Source: Simmondsia chinensis (Eukaryota; Streptophyta; Magnoliopsida; Caryophyllales; Simmondsiaceae). Taken from it: a DNA stretch of 64,000 bases. The notes under the pieces are model-generated. The model was not told the origin of the DNA. It searched no databases and saw only the letters and a program-made list of their open reading frames with translations. This document shows, in pieces, positions 1 to 9,562 of the stretch. A program made the translations under genes and the position numbers. The stretch's first letter is position 1; every line of letters begins with the position of its first letter. Where the stretch lies: contig JAGTTD010000022.1 in assembly GCA_018398585.1 (NCBI GenBank), positions 13,517,359-13,581,358 of the forward strand. The letters run 5' to 3'.

Positions 1-190
1 GGGTTCTGTAAGATCTGTGTGTCGACTCCTAGATTCCCGAGAGCGTTTCTGTAGAGTTGTGTGTCGACTAACATAGCACATGTATTGACACACACCATAC
101 TCAATCCAAGTACATTATAAACAAGTCTGAAACACTTTATTAATCACTTTATTTTGAAAATACATCAACAATATGAACATATTGCTTCAA
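1..190 (-). repeat. Fragment resembling the 3' flank of the Ulp1 gene of the MULE
   Basis: Ordered short matches link this stretch to 52990-53240. Both carry GTGTGTCGAC twice, then a TTGACACACA or GTCAACACAC block, then GAAACACTT, then a GAAAATAYATCAACA stretch, in the same order and spacing class. The orientation is the same as at 53 kb, so the window may open with the tail of another copy of that MULE. The match is by eye, patchy and non-coding. Confidence 0.35.
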
Positions 191-214
191 TTCGGTCAAC
201 TTATAAACTATGAT

Positions 215-812
215 AAATTCTCGGTTATCTTTTGTCGTAACTCCCAAAGAGTTGAGACATTGGATAAGTAATAATCGTGATATAGGGATGGAGCCAAGAC
301 TAGGAAAATATCTAAGATGTTTGTTTGGGCAGGGGCGTTTAACTAGTAAGGTTGCAGAGTTAATAGTTGATAAGATCAGCTCTTGCTTAGCCTCTTGGAA
401 GGAAGCCTTGCTTCGTAAGGCCAGAAGCTACTTTAATTCAATCATCCTTGGAATCATTTCCACCCTATGACATGCAATGCTTTCAATTACCTAAGAAGGA
501 TTGTAGGTGGGACTAGATTTTTTTTTTTTTTTTATATTTTTTTTCAAGCCCAAGAAAGTATGATGGTGCAGGACAGGGACCGAACCCAAGGCAATAGGCT
601 AGTGGGACAAGATTAATAGCTAGTTTTTCTAGGTGAAAGGTGCTATAGAAGGAATGAATCTGGTTGCTTGGAATAAAGTTTATAGGTCTAAAGGCGTTGA
701 GGGTTATTTTGATTCTTCTACGCGAACTTGGTTGGAATGTTCTTACAAACGCTAATAGTTTGTTAGTTCGAATTTTTTTGGCAAAGTATCTTAAAAGGAG
801 AGACTTTTTTTT
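215..812 (+). pseudogene. LINE (L1-type) reverse transcriptase, C-terminal fragment
   Basis: The translation reads GKYLRCLFGQGRLT, then VDKISSCLASWKEALLRKA and, after a frame change, MQCFQLPK. This is the region after the catalytic core of plant L1 LINE reverse transcriptases, where GKYLGVPL, LASWK, LLSRAGR and MQCF-LPK are typical. A T-rich, non-homologous stretch (about 514-615) interrupts it. Homology resumes at about 640-800 with WNKVYRSKGVEG, matching the W-K-V--PK--GGLG block of the same proteins. Stops and frameshifts show it is dead. There is no endonuclease, no catalytic FADD box and no poly(A) tail nearby, so it is an internal scrap rather than a normal 5'-truncated insertion. Confidence 0.78.
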
Positions 813-3108
813 TTTACTACGTTTTGAAATGATGTAGTACGAGAATAACATAAAATATGTGATTTATGTTTGGACGAGGCATTTAAATATATTTGTAACT
901 CTTTATGATTTATATTTGAATATTTTAGCAAGGTTCCAAGTTTTTGAGTTTTTGAATACTTCAGAAAGTTTCCATATTTTAAGGCTTTAAATATTTTGCA
1001 AGTTTTCATATTTTTGAGATTTTGAATAGTTTTGCAAGTTTTCATATTCTAGATTATTTAGTTTTTTTAATGTTTGCTCTAAGGATGCCTATATAAATCA
1101 TTTACGTGCTGATTTGGGATGAATGGAGTGGGTAAAACCTGTTAACGTTGGTACCCATGCCAAAGTAAGGCGGGTAGCTGGTGCGGGTTGGGTACTGCCA
1201 TGCCCACACCTTTATGGGCAGGTACGGGTATAACATTATCCCTGCGTTGCCCTGCCTCATACCTATCTTTCCCCACTTCATGCCACCATAATTTGTATCT
1301 AATTAGCTTTAAAACTAAAAAAAATATTTACTTAAATTCAATTATCTAATTTGTCTATCAATGTTATAGCAAAATATAACAAATTCTAAAAATAATATTA
1401 AATAATTAATAAGGACAGGTATTAAAAATCCGTTAGATACCGCCAATAATGTGGCGGGTATGGTTATGAGTTTATACCCGCCGAAGTGGGTAATGGGGCA
1501 TGTATGGATATTTGTCTACTTTTTGACTAACATGCAACATAAAAGTAACTTATAGTCTCCCAATGTTGTTGCCACTACTAGTTACACAATGTTTTGCAAC
1601 ACCCGGTTCTACAGCATCGTGACCACGATTGCGATTCAACTATGGACCGTGATTTATTCCATGGATTTTATATGTGCCAAACTCAAACCAGGTCATACGA
1701 TTAGGATTGAACTGGACTAGTGACTTTTCAGTTTGGTCCCTAATCCTTGATTAAAACCTCTACCTATCTTGGGTGCAATTTGATTTGAGAAGACTAGTAT
1801 CGAGCCAAAATTTAAGCCGTGGAATCAATCCCTGGTTCGCAGTGTTGTCATGGTCAATTTCATGATGAGGGACATTACGTTGTGGCATTAACATTGGAGT
1901 TTTGGGGAATATTAGTTACTTTCAAAGACTTCTATTTGTAAAAATTATAATGAATAGTCATAAAATTGTTATATCTCTTCGAAGGTTTTAGCATGTACAC
2001 ACATTTATATAATTGCTTTACTAAAAAAACACAATACATATGCATTTCAGATGCTAAACTAATTGTGCAATAGCTAACTCAATATTCATTATAGCTTTAT
2101 TTGGTCCCAAGGTTTGAGCATAGATGGTAGCCACAAGCTTTTTTATTTGAGATGTTTGTTTCTGGGGTTGGGTTGAGAGTTAGGAAGTGATAAACAGACT
2201 TCTGTTAACTATGAATGTCTAACCCAAGGGGTTTGCTCAAGTAATATGGCGCCTAGAAGTGGTGCCTCATGAAGCGTTAAGTTTTGGGGTACGGATCCTA
2301 TCATTGGGTGCAAATAATTCCTTGCAACCACTATTACTAGATCTTTGGGCCCCAACTTACCTTGTATATAGTGAAACTTTTGATCAAGGTGTGCACAAGC
2401 TATCTCAAACAGTTGGTCACAGAAATCGATGAATGTCTACTTATAAATTGGACTCTTAGAAAAATGCAAATTCTGCCATTGTCTCCAAACTCATTGTTAG
2501 TGTGTAGAGCTTTCAATTCATGTGTTATAAACTGAGAAATCATTGATGCAAAGAGTTAAAGAAAAATAGAACGAGTATCATGATGTTGCTCGTTGCATTG
2601 ACCGTTTAAAATTTTGGCCAAATTGCTAGTTAGCGTTTTTTTCCTTTGCTTTTTGATTGTATCTTCTAGCCTCAATGCGCCACACCCTATCTGTTGGACT
2701 TTTTATTCACTTATTGGGGGAAAAAAATTAGTGTACCATACAACATACTAGTAACAAGTTTTATAGGCATGAGATCCTGAGGGTGTCAGCTAACTCGGTC
2801 AGTACAGTCTTTGGGAGGTGATGTCCAAGACCTTGCATTAAATCCCGCTTTCATCTTGGAGAGGAGGGTTAACATAGGTATAGTCGATATAGCGGTTTAG
2901 ATTAGAGGAGCGCAACTAAGCTAGTACTAGTGCCCTTAGACTTATACGTATGCCTGTTTGATTATATTTGCTATTGCTGTGTGGTGTTAGTTGCTTGTTG
3001 CATGTTTCTCGTGCTGTGAATTGTTGCTTCGAGGTGCTCTATGTTTTGCTGCTTGTTACTTTTTTGCTTAATGCTTCTTTATGTTCTCTCCATTCCATTG
3101 TTTTTATG
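813..3108. other. No gene recognised; AT-rich intergenic DNA
   Basis: No coding or RNA gene is visible. Positions 1125-1520 are unusually rich in GGGTA and its complement TACCC on an AT-rich background, as in some non-autonomous hAT elements, but I could not define terminal repeats or a target duplication. Confidence 0.4.
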
Positions 3109-3236
3109 CTCTTCAGGTTGGGAGGTTTTCGGACACAGCCACCATTCAGAGTCCCTGAAAGGGTAAGGCTGTGTACATCTCCTCCCCCCAGACCCTGCAT
3201 TGGCGGAAGCCCCTGAGGCACTGGGTTTGTTGTTCG
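3109..3236 (+). mobile_element. Au-like SINE, 5'-truncated copy
   Basis: The segment carries the Au SINE body: CGGACACAGCC, GGGTAAGGCTGTGTACATC, CCCCCAGACCCTGC, GAGGCACTGGG and a short TTGTTGTT tail. Other copies in this window (5.4, 8.2 and 42 kb) share these blocks in order. Its left edge (CTCTTCAGGTTGGG) coincides with the point where the 5.4-kb copy changes from 5S rRNA sequence to SINE body. I see no convincing target duplication. Confidence 0.75.
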
Positions 3237-3391
3237 TTTCATCTTGCAAAGAGGGGTTAAAAAATGGGATAAGATTCACAGATTCAACAATCTTGTTCGA
3301 ACCCTTCCAATTTTAGACTAATGTGCACCACTAATTATCAAGCCTTTAACTTTCAGAATAATTGGTTCATTAACATGTACTATCTACACAG

Positions 3392-3577
3392 GATTTCATG
3401 GTTTGCAAAGTGCGAGGAAGCCTCTTCAAAGCGATTTCGTCCTTCCAAGGTAAGGTGCAGGATGAAGAGGATTTGCAGAGACTTATAGAAGAAGAATTCA
3501 TGGTGTTAAAAGGGGTATTTTGTTTACCTAATACAATGGGTGAGGAGGAATCTGAGAATAGAGTTGCTGCAAAATGA
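3392..3577 (+). CDS. Candidate terminal exon of an unrecognised gene
   Basis: A good acceptor (CTATCTACACAG) is followed by 61 codons without a stop and then TGA. The peptide begins DFMVCKVRGSLFKAISSF, continues with an acidic amphipathic stretch (QDEEDLQRLIEEEF) and ends ENRVAAK. Codon use and amino-acid composition look protein-like rather than random for this AT-rich region. I do not recognise the family and could not find upstream exons; the SINE at 3109-3236 would lie in the preceding intron. It could be the last exon of a gene that starts outside my recognition, or a relict left by duplication. Confidence 0.35.
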   Translation, partial: DFMVCKVRGSLFKAISSFQGKVQDEEDLQRLIEEEFMVLKGVFCLPNTMGEEESENRVAAK

Positions 3578-5413
3578 CTTGATCTGTTTAGAACTGAGAG
3601 ACTTGGTTATTTTACTTTAGACTCCCTACCTGGACATGCTTTTTGAGTTGGAGTTTCGCAATTTTTTTTCTTTTAGAAGTTTTTAGTCCCTAATGTAGTA
3701 ATGCTTAGTTTTTATCTGAATAAGAGACTTAACTTTATCATAAAATATAATATAGAGGACTACTTTTAAACGAAAAAGATGAGGAACTAGTTTAGTAGAA
3801 CTTAAAACGTTAACAAAAGAAAATTTTGAGTGACTAATACAAACTTACAAACAGTAAGGTCTAATTCATGCTGACCCAAACTGGGCTTTGGGTTGGGTTC
3901 CAAGGCCTACTTGATGTTATATGAATCTAACCTGATTTAAAACTCATTTGTCAATATCTAAATTCAAATTTATTTAAAATCCAATTTTCACATTCAAATC
4001 TATCATGAATGTGTCAAGTTAGATGAATATCCAATTGATTTATATTCAATTGTCATCCAAATTAGAGATCGATGAAGTATGAACCCAAAACACACATGAC
4101 ATGAAGGCAAACAAAATAAGCAACAAATATACGCACAAAACAAAACAAAGTCATGGAAGCAGCCAATGGGAAGCTGGAGCACCACCAAGCATTGCACCAT
4201 CTCTCATTACCCTTTGCCGTCTCATTACCATGCAAATATGGAATTTCATAATATTAAGCAATATAGTATATAATCCATGTACTTAAAAGTTTTTCTAACT
4301 CACGTATCCAGTTAGTCATGATTGTCCCACATGGGGAAGATGAAGTCATCACTAGAAACCTTAAGGACATGGTACACGAAGGTAAGTTGTCAAGGAAATC
4401 AACGATTATTGACAACTTAAGATGAAGGGAGTAGGGCTTTCTTAGGTTGTCATCAGGTGTGTGCTGTCGTCAAGGAATTTGGCTGTTGGCGTTTTTGAGG
4501 CTTCAATCTTTTTTCATTTGTTGGTTCAATTGATTTGGTAGTTTTTTTTCTGTTGTAGGCATTGGCTTTTTGGTGGGTAGAGTGTCGACTACTTTAATCT
4601 TTGTATATTTCCAACGTGTTGATGCTTGTCTCTTAGCGTTGGTGTGTTTGGTTTTGAGATTGGCTTTTGTTGGGGTTCGCGAGTTGTTTTAGTAGTCACA
4701 ATGTTGCTTGCCTTCGGTTCCTGCCTTGTGTGTTTTGTGCTTTTTTTTGGTTGTATCCTACTTATGGGAAAAAAGGTACATTACAAATTAGTATCATGAG
4801 CTTTAGTGTATTAATATTTTAGCTTATTGCGAAATAATATTTTAGTCCAACATGTATTTAATAAAACAATCAAACGACGGTCTGAGGCTATAAAATGAGT
4901 CTCTCCTTCAAATTGTCTACATTATCAATGTTACGACATTAACATGATGAGGCGAGTGGCAAGGAGATGGCGAGTTCACACAAATAACGACAAGTTTTTT
5001 GCACCCTTTCACACCGCCATTTGGACTATTTTAAGGTACTAAGGTATAGTTTACCAAAAAATACTTAGTTAAGAGGGTCATTCCCTCTAACGTAATTCCT
5101 ATTTGGTTAAAAAATTTAAAGTGTTTTAATACTTTATGTTCTAATTATTTATCTGTCGTATGAGTAATTCAGTGCACTTTTAAGTTTTTGGAGAATTGTC
5201 ATTTCTTACCAGTGTTTGATCCAAAGATTGTTGGTATGCATCATCTTCAGTGGGTTTGGAGTTTTGTTTTGCTTTGTCTGGTTTCATCATGTGCTATTTA
5301 AGCGCCTTGTATCTTTTTTTTTTTTTTTCACGTTCTTTCAATCGTTCCAGTGCTAGTGCCAGTATCGGTGTAGTCTTAGAGCGTCCTTTGGTTTTTAATT
5401 TCTCTCGTTATCG
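3578..5413. other. No gene recognised
   Basis: AT-rich sequence with scattered short open frames that show no recognisable motifs. If 3392-3577 is a real last exon, the first few hundred bases here would be its 3' UTR. Confidence 0.4.
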
Positions 5414-5426
5414 TTTTGAGGCAATT

Positions 5427-5607
5427 ACCAAAGAGGGCACCAACACGCCGTCATCAGATCCCATTAGAACTCCGAAGTTAAGCGTGCTTGGGCGAGAGTA
5501 GTACCAGGATGGGTGACCTCCTGGGAAGTCCTCACCCTCAGGTTGGGGGCACTGAAAAACAGCCTCTCTTCCGGTTAACACCCTGAAGGGGAAAGGCTGC
5601 ATACATC

Positions 5608-5645
<38 letters not shown>

Positions 5646-5706
5646 CGGGTGCGACCCTGTGTAGGCGGGAGCCCTTGAGGCACTGGGTATGTTCTATGTT
5701 CCATCA
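5427..5706 (+). mobile_element. 5S rRNA-headed Au-like SINE
   Basis: One 280-bp unit carries a 5S rRNA-derived head (5438-5533) joined directly to the Au-like SINE body (GGTTGGGGGCACTG, AACAGCCTCTC, GGGGAAAGGCTGCATACATC, then a ~34-C run, GCGACCCTGTGTAGGCGGGA and GAGGCACTGGGTA). The unit is flanked by near-identical 13-mers, TTTTGAGGCAATT at 5414-5426 and TTTTGAGACGATT at 5707-5719 (11 of 13 match), which fits a target-site duplication made when head and body inserted together. Ordinary Au SINEs have a tRNA-derived head. The C run is probably a hypervariable tract. Confidence 0.7.
5438..5533 (+). pseudogene. 5S rRNA-derived sequence with intact internal promoter boxes
   Basis: The stretch from GATCCCATTAGAACTCCG through AAGTTAAGCGTGCTTGGGCG and AGAGTAGTACCAGGATGGG to CTCCTGGGAAGTCCTC is nearly identical to plant 5S rRNA. 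The three pol III control elements are present: A box (about 5475-5489), intermediate element (about 5494-5503) and C box (about 5506-5517). The 5' quarter is diverged, and the last ~15 bases of 5S rRNA are replaced by SINE body. It is therefore a promoter-bearing 5S relict, not a functional 5S gene. Confidence 0.85.
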
Positions 5707-5719
5707 TTTTGAGACGATT

Positions 5720-6874
5720 GGATTTGTTGATGCACATCAGTCTGAAGATCCAACTTGCAGCATCGAACCTCGACAATACAAGATGGTAAGAATAGAGTGC
5801 CTCTAACTCATTGATTGTACTCAACGATGTTAGATTGAGAAGTATAGGCTAAAACCCATTAATTCCACAAATATTTGAAAAATAACATAAAAAAGAGCTT
5901 TGTAGTTTTATTAAAATCTTTCAAAATAAAGTCACAATTATCAACTCAAATCCTAAAATTGGGCACTCTCATACACCTAATAATTCTACTATTCTTAATA
6001 ACAATATAACTCTAAGAACTAATCGTACTTTAAATAAATCTCTACCTATGCATGTCAATCATTTGCATTTGCCATCCGTGTGTACCCTTGGAAGAATCCG
6101 TTCTTGAAAAGGATTTCGTTTTCTAGTTTTGTATCTTAATTGAGTTATTCTTGTCCTGTGCTGCATTATGTGCAAAACATTTTCGTATGATATTGTTGTG
6201 GGGCTGATATTGTCTTCATTTGTTCAAAGAACAAAGCTATTGGTATACATGCTAGAGAAATGTTAGATCACGAAAAGTAAATATTTTAGTGTTTGTACAA
6301 TCTTAATTATTCTCTCCCACCAGCATAACGTATAAAAATGGTGACGTAAATCAAACAATATAAAAATGTTAATGATTTTCTACTCCCAATCATATTTTGC
6401 AAATAACAATAGAAAAAAAAAATCTAAAAATAAAAAGGAAAGCTGGAAATAAAATATGAAAATTAGCTTCCATTTCTAAAGTGACACCTTTGTTTTCACT
6501 ACTGAACAAAAAGCCCTAACAAAGAGAAAATAGACAAAATAATCATGAAACAAACACAGGGACCCTATTAAAAGTGGGATCTAGAGAGTTAGAGCACAAC
6601 ACATTCCTGTATTTCCAACGTAGCATTATATTATAAATATCAAACTAACGTTATTAATAAGTGTTTAACCTTTGCTCAAAAAGAAAGGGTCATACTACCG
6701 ATATATGGAAACACTGCAAGCCATATTCAAGAAATAGATAAATAAACGCAAAATTGTCGCCATCTATCAAATCTAACAATATCTAAGCCTTTATTTCCAT
6801 TAGATACAATCAGCTTCATGGTTCAAAGTATGCCAGTATGCTCTATCATTATATCAAGTAAGCCTTTCTTTGCA
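5720..6874. other. No gene recognised
   Basis: AT-rich sequence; nothing supportable on either strand. Confidence 0.4.
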
Positions 6875-7006
6875 CTAGATAGGGTCGACTTCATGGATAA
6901 CTTCTAATGGATAAGGTCCTTCTCCACGCAACCTAAAAGCATGTCTTTGATCTTCCTCTTCGCTACGTGGCTCAAGCTCTATCAACTGAGCATTCACAGT
7001 TCTCCG
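6875..7006 (-). CDS. Candidate terminal exon of an unrecognised gene
   Basis: Read on the minus strand, an acceptor-like TTGTAAAG is followed by 43 codons and TAG. The peptide starts RRTVNAQLIELEPRSEEEDQ, continues RHAFRLRGEGPYPLEVIHEV and ends DPI. This composition (charged, few Ser/Leu runs, no internal stop) is typical of a real C-terminus. About 270 bp upstream on the same strand, 7275-7320 reads an acidic MGGMEEDEEDG-like peptide that could be another exon, but I could not join the two in phase. Function unknown. It lies downstream of ISY1 on the same strand but is not part of ISY1, whose C-terminus is complete. Confidence 0.35.
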   Translation of the reverse strand, partial: RRTVNAQLIELEPRSEEEDQRHAFRLRGEGPYPLEVIHEVDPI

Positions 7007-7489
7007 CTTTACAAGCACTAAAATGTTTCAAACGCATAAGTAAAACAAGGACAACTAGTAATTTTTTTTTCTTATTGAGTACAGAGCCGCAAAAAGCACA
7101 AAAGGGCGGAAAACAAATAATTGCAAACAAAAAGCGATAACAAACTAATAAGAACATGAAGACTTGATGTGTTATCAACCTTGAATTTTTAGTACGCCTT
7201 TGCTTATAGTAGATCATCTTTCAAAAACAATCAACAGGACGGAAAAATAATTCGCCAATTAGCCTATTATCCTTAAACACCATCTTCTTCGTCTTCTTCC
7301 ATACCACCCATATCACTACACAAGGTAGCTTGATCCATATTATAATTCTTAATGTTCAAGTACAAATAACATCAAAAATAGGCCATTTACCATAAAGTAG
7401 CTTGCTATATACCTTCATTTCTAACACAAGCAGCAGATTACAAACGGATGCCTACCAAATGAGCACAGTGTTAACTTTGGAGACGATGG

Positions 7490-7840
7490 TCTCTCAAAAC
7501 AAACAAATTTTGGTTGGAGTTATGGAGGCCTTTGATGGTGACTTGGGGTCCTGGAAGTTACAATTTGTAAAGCCTATAAATAAAACCTCCTGTTCCATGA
7601 TTTGGTAGGGGGTAAAAGCCAAAGGGGCAAGGATAAAGGGAGGTAGAGTTGAGTGAGGAACTTTTTTGTAATACCTCCATTCCTATAGTGAAATTATGTT
7701 GCTCCCCCTTCGTGGATGCAGCCTTTGGTTGAACCAAGTAAATCAGGTGTTTAAATTATTCCCTCAATTCTTTTATTTTGTTTGCTATTTCGATTTAGGA
7801 TTCAATGTGTCGGTCTTAACAACAGGTATCAGAGTTGGTT
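7490..7840 (+). mobile_element. LTR 3' end plus primer-binding site of a copia-like element
   Basis: Sequence of the type ...CCTATAAATAAAACC..., CTTCGTGGATGCAGCC, TTGAACCAAGTAAATC and an AACA end (about 7824) is the classic 3' part of a plant copia LTR. It is followed immediately by GGTATCAGAGT (7825-7835), one base off the primer site complementary to initiator methionine tRNA. A short gag-like open frame starts at about 7919 and stops within 40 codons. No pol or second LTR follows, so this is a fragment. Confidence 0.65.
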
Positions 7841-8023
7841 AGGATTGCCAAGGTCTCCCAACGCACGGGAGAGAACACCCCCCCCCCCCCCCCCCCCCAA
7901 TTTGGAATGAGATAGCTCTATGCTAGATAAGTCCGAAACTCCAACACTCGTTCAAACCATAGAAGAACACACTAATGGTAAGATCTCGCATCCAATCATC
8001 TTCAAAGAAGAGGAAAAGCTAAA

Positions 8024-8386
8024 GGCTCGTTTTGTATGATTTTCTATTTGCAATTTTTTTATTTTTAAGAAATTAAATGCTAAGTTTTAGAAATAATTTT
8101 TCCTAGTTTTTTTATTTTAAGTTTTTTCCTTAGTTGAGTGAAAACTTGAAACAAAAAACCAAAAATAAGAAAAAATCATTTCCAAACCTTGTTTTTACAA
8201 CAACAAGAAGTGCCACAAGGGCTCCCGCATAAGCAGGGTCGGGGGGGATGTGCACATCCTTCCCCGTTTATGGTGCTACCCCAAAATGAGGCTGTTTCCG
8301 AGGACTCCCAAGAAATCACCATTTCCAAACCTTGTTTTTAATTTCTTGAAAATAAAAAATTGCAAATAGAAAACCATACCAAGCTA
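8024..8386. mobile_element. MITE with ~45-bp terminal inverted repeats, interrupted by a SINE
   Basis: The left arm (GTATGATTTTCTATTTGCAA and onward through TTTTTATTTTTAAGAAATT) is the inverted complement of the right arm (AATTTCTTGAAAATAAAAA then TTGCAAATAGAAAACCATAC). Short direct repeats GCTAAA at 8018-8023 and 8389-8394 could be the target duplication. The superfamily is uncertain. The middle holds the SINE at 8198-8319. Confidence 0.6.
8198..8319 (-). mobile_element. Au-like SINE with a 21-bp target duplication
   Basis: On the minus strand it reads the SINE body (CTCGGAAACAGCC, ACCCTGCTTATGCGGGAGCC, TTGTGGCACTT) and ends in TTGTTGTTG. It is flanked by identical 21-mers starting CATTTCCAAACC and ending TTGTTTTTA (8177-8197 and 8320-8340). 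These prove target-primed insertion into the MITE. The 5' end is truncated just before the GGTTGGGGG part of the body. Confidence 0.85.
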
Positions 8387-8908
8387 GTGCTAAATAAGAA
8401 ATGTTGATTGCTTTCCTGCTTACATTACCAGCCTTGAGTCCTTATGGCAAACCTTAATGGACCACCTCCCCCAACAGTAGAAATTTCCCTAGAAGATGAT
8501 GTGACAAATCTCATCTGATTTCTTCACCAAAATTAGTGAAGTACTAGGATAAGGAAAAGAGCAACATAAGCCAGTGACAATCAAGGGCAACTTATCCTGA
8601 ATAAGATGGCAACATAACTCGGGTTAAGATCACTCTCACTGACATATTGATTAGACCTCGATATAGGCGATAACAACTACATAATGTACATTAGGAAACA
8701 AAATGATTCCCCACCCCCCAAAACCAACCCCCCCCTCAAAAAAAAAAAAAATTTATTGAAGTGAAGCATCAATTTCATCTAACACCTACCATGATCCACA
8801 TCCATGGTAAAATGAATTTTCTTCTATATTCTTGATCATGGCTATACCGCAAAACATATGATTATGTAAAATACAATACTACATGCACCAAACAATTTTA
8901 AGATTACT

Positions 8909-9267
8909 TAGGCTCTATTTCTTGTGATGGGAACATTTCCTATCTCAATTCTATTATTCCTTTGCCTAATTTCATAGCAACTACAAATGTGGAAAATTCT
9001 CTCTACCGTTAAGGGGAAATTAAGTTGACAGGAAATCATTTTCCTTGACAGAAAAAAAAAACATTTTTCGAGGTAGTATCTCATCAGATGTCTCACTTCA
9101 ACTTCAACCATTTTCTCTCACCAAATGAAGTGTAAATCCCATTCAGATTTACAAAATGAAATCATTTTCTTTACCTAGAAAAATAAAAACTTTTGAGAAA
9201 AAAATATTTTTGATTGAAAATATTTTATGAAGAATAAGGAAAATGTTTACCACTGAACCAAATGAAG
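8909..9267. mobile_element. Possible degenerate MITE
   Basis: The left end (GGCTCTATTTCTTGTGATGG then GAACATTTCC) and the inverted right end (GCTTCATTTGGTTCAGTGG then TAAACATTTTCC) match imperfectly as terminal inverted repeats of an AT-rich 360-bp unit. No target duplication was identified. Confidence 0.35.
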
Positions 9268-9539
9268 CATTATGCATGATTTACTCACAAAAGCGTCTAA
9301 TAGCAAGAATATTTATCCCATCATGAAAGCTTATAAACAAAAAGGCTAAGAAGACCTCGCGTCAGAGACTCAACAACATTAAACTAACCATTACTTGTCA
9401 GCAACTACTCAATATAAGCAAGTTGTACTAACAACTAGTTAATACTTGCTAATTGACAAATGGCAAATACCATTTGGACAAATGGATTTACCTTTCCAGC
9501 CGTAGTGTCTCCTAGAATCTTGATAGAAAATACAGAAAA

Positions 9540-9562
9540 AGGTAAAAAGGAATACTCACCTT
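9540..9562 (-). promoter_or_regulatory. Possible splice donor just after the ISY1 stop codon
   Basis: Immediately after TAA the minus strand reads AAGGTGAGTATTCC, a near-consensus donor (AG|GTGAGT). A 3'-UTR intron starting within about 6 bases of the stop is possible. No acceptor was assigned. Confidence 0.35.

Noticed and set aside
1125..1520. GGGTA/TACCC-rich segment as a named transposon
   Set aside because: I could not define matching termini or a target duplication.
5438..5533. Functional 5S rRNA gene
   Set aside because: The 5' quarter is diverged and the 3' end is replaced by SINE body; no tandem 5S units or normal terminator are present.
5427..5706. Cassandra-type element (5S in an LTR)
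   Set aside because: No LTR pair, primer site or purine tract surrounds the 5S part, and it is joined to an Au-like SINE body instead.
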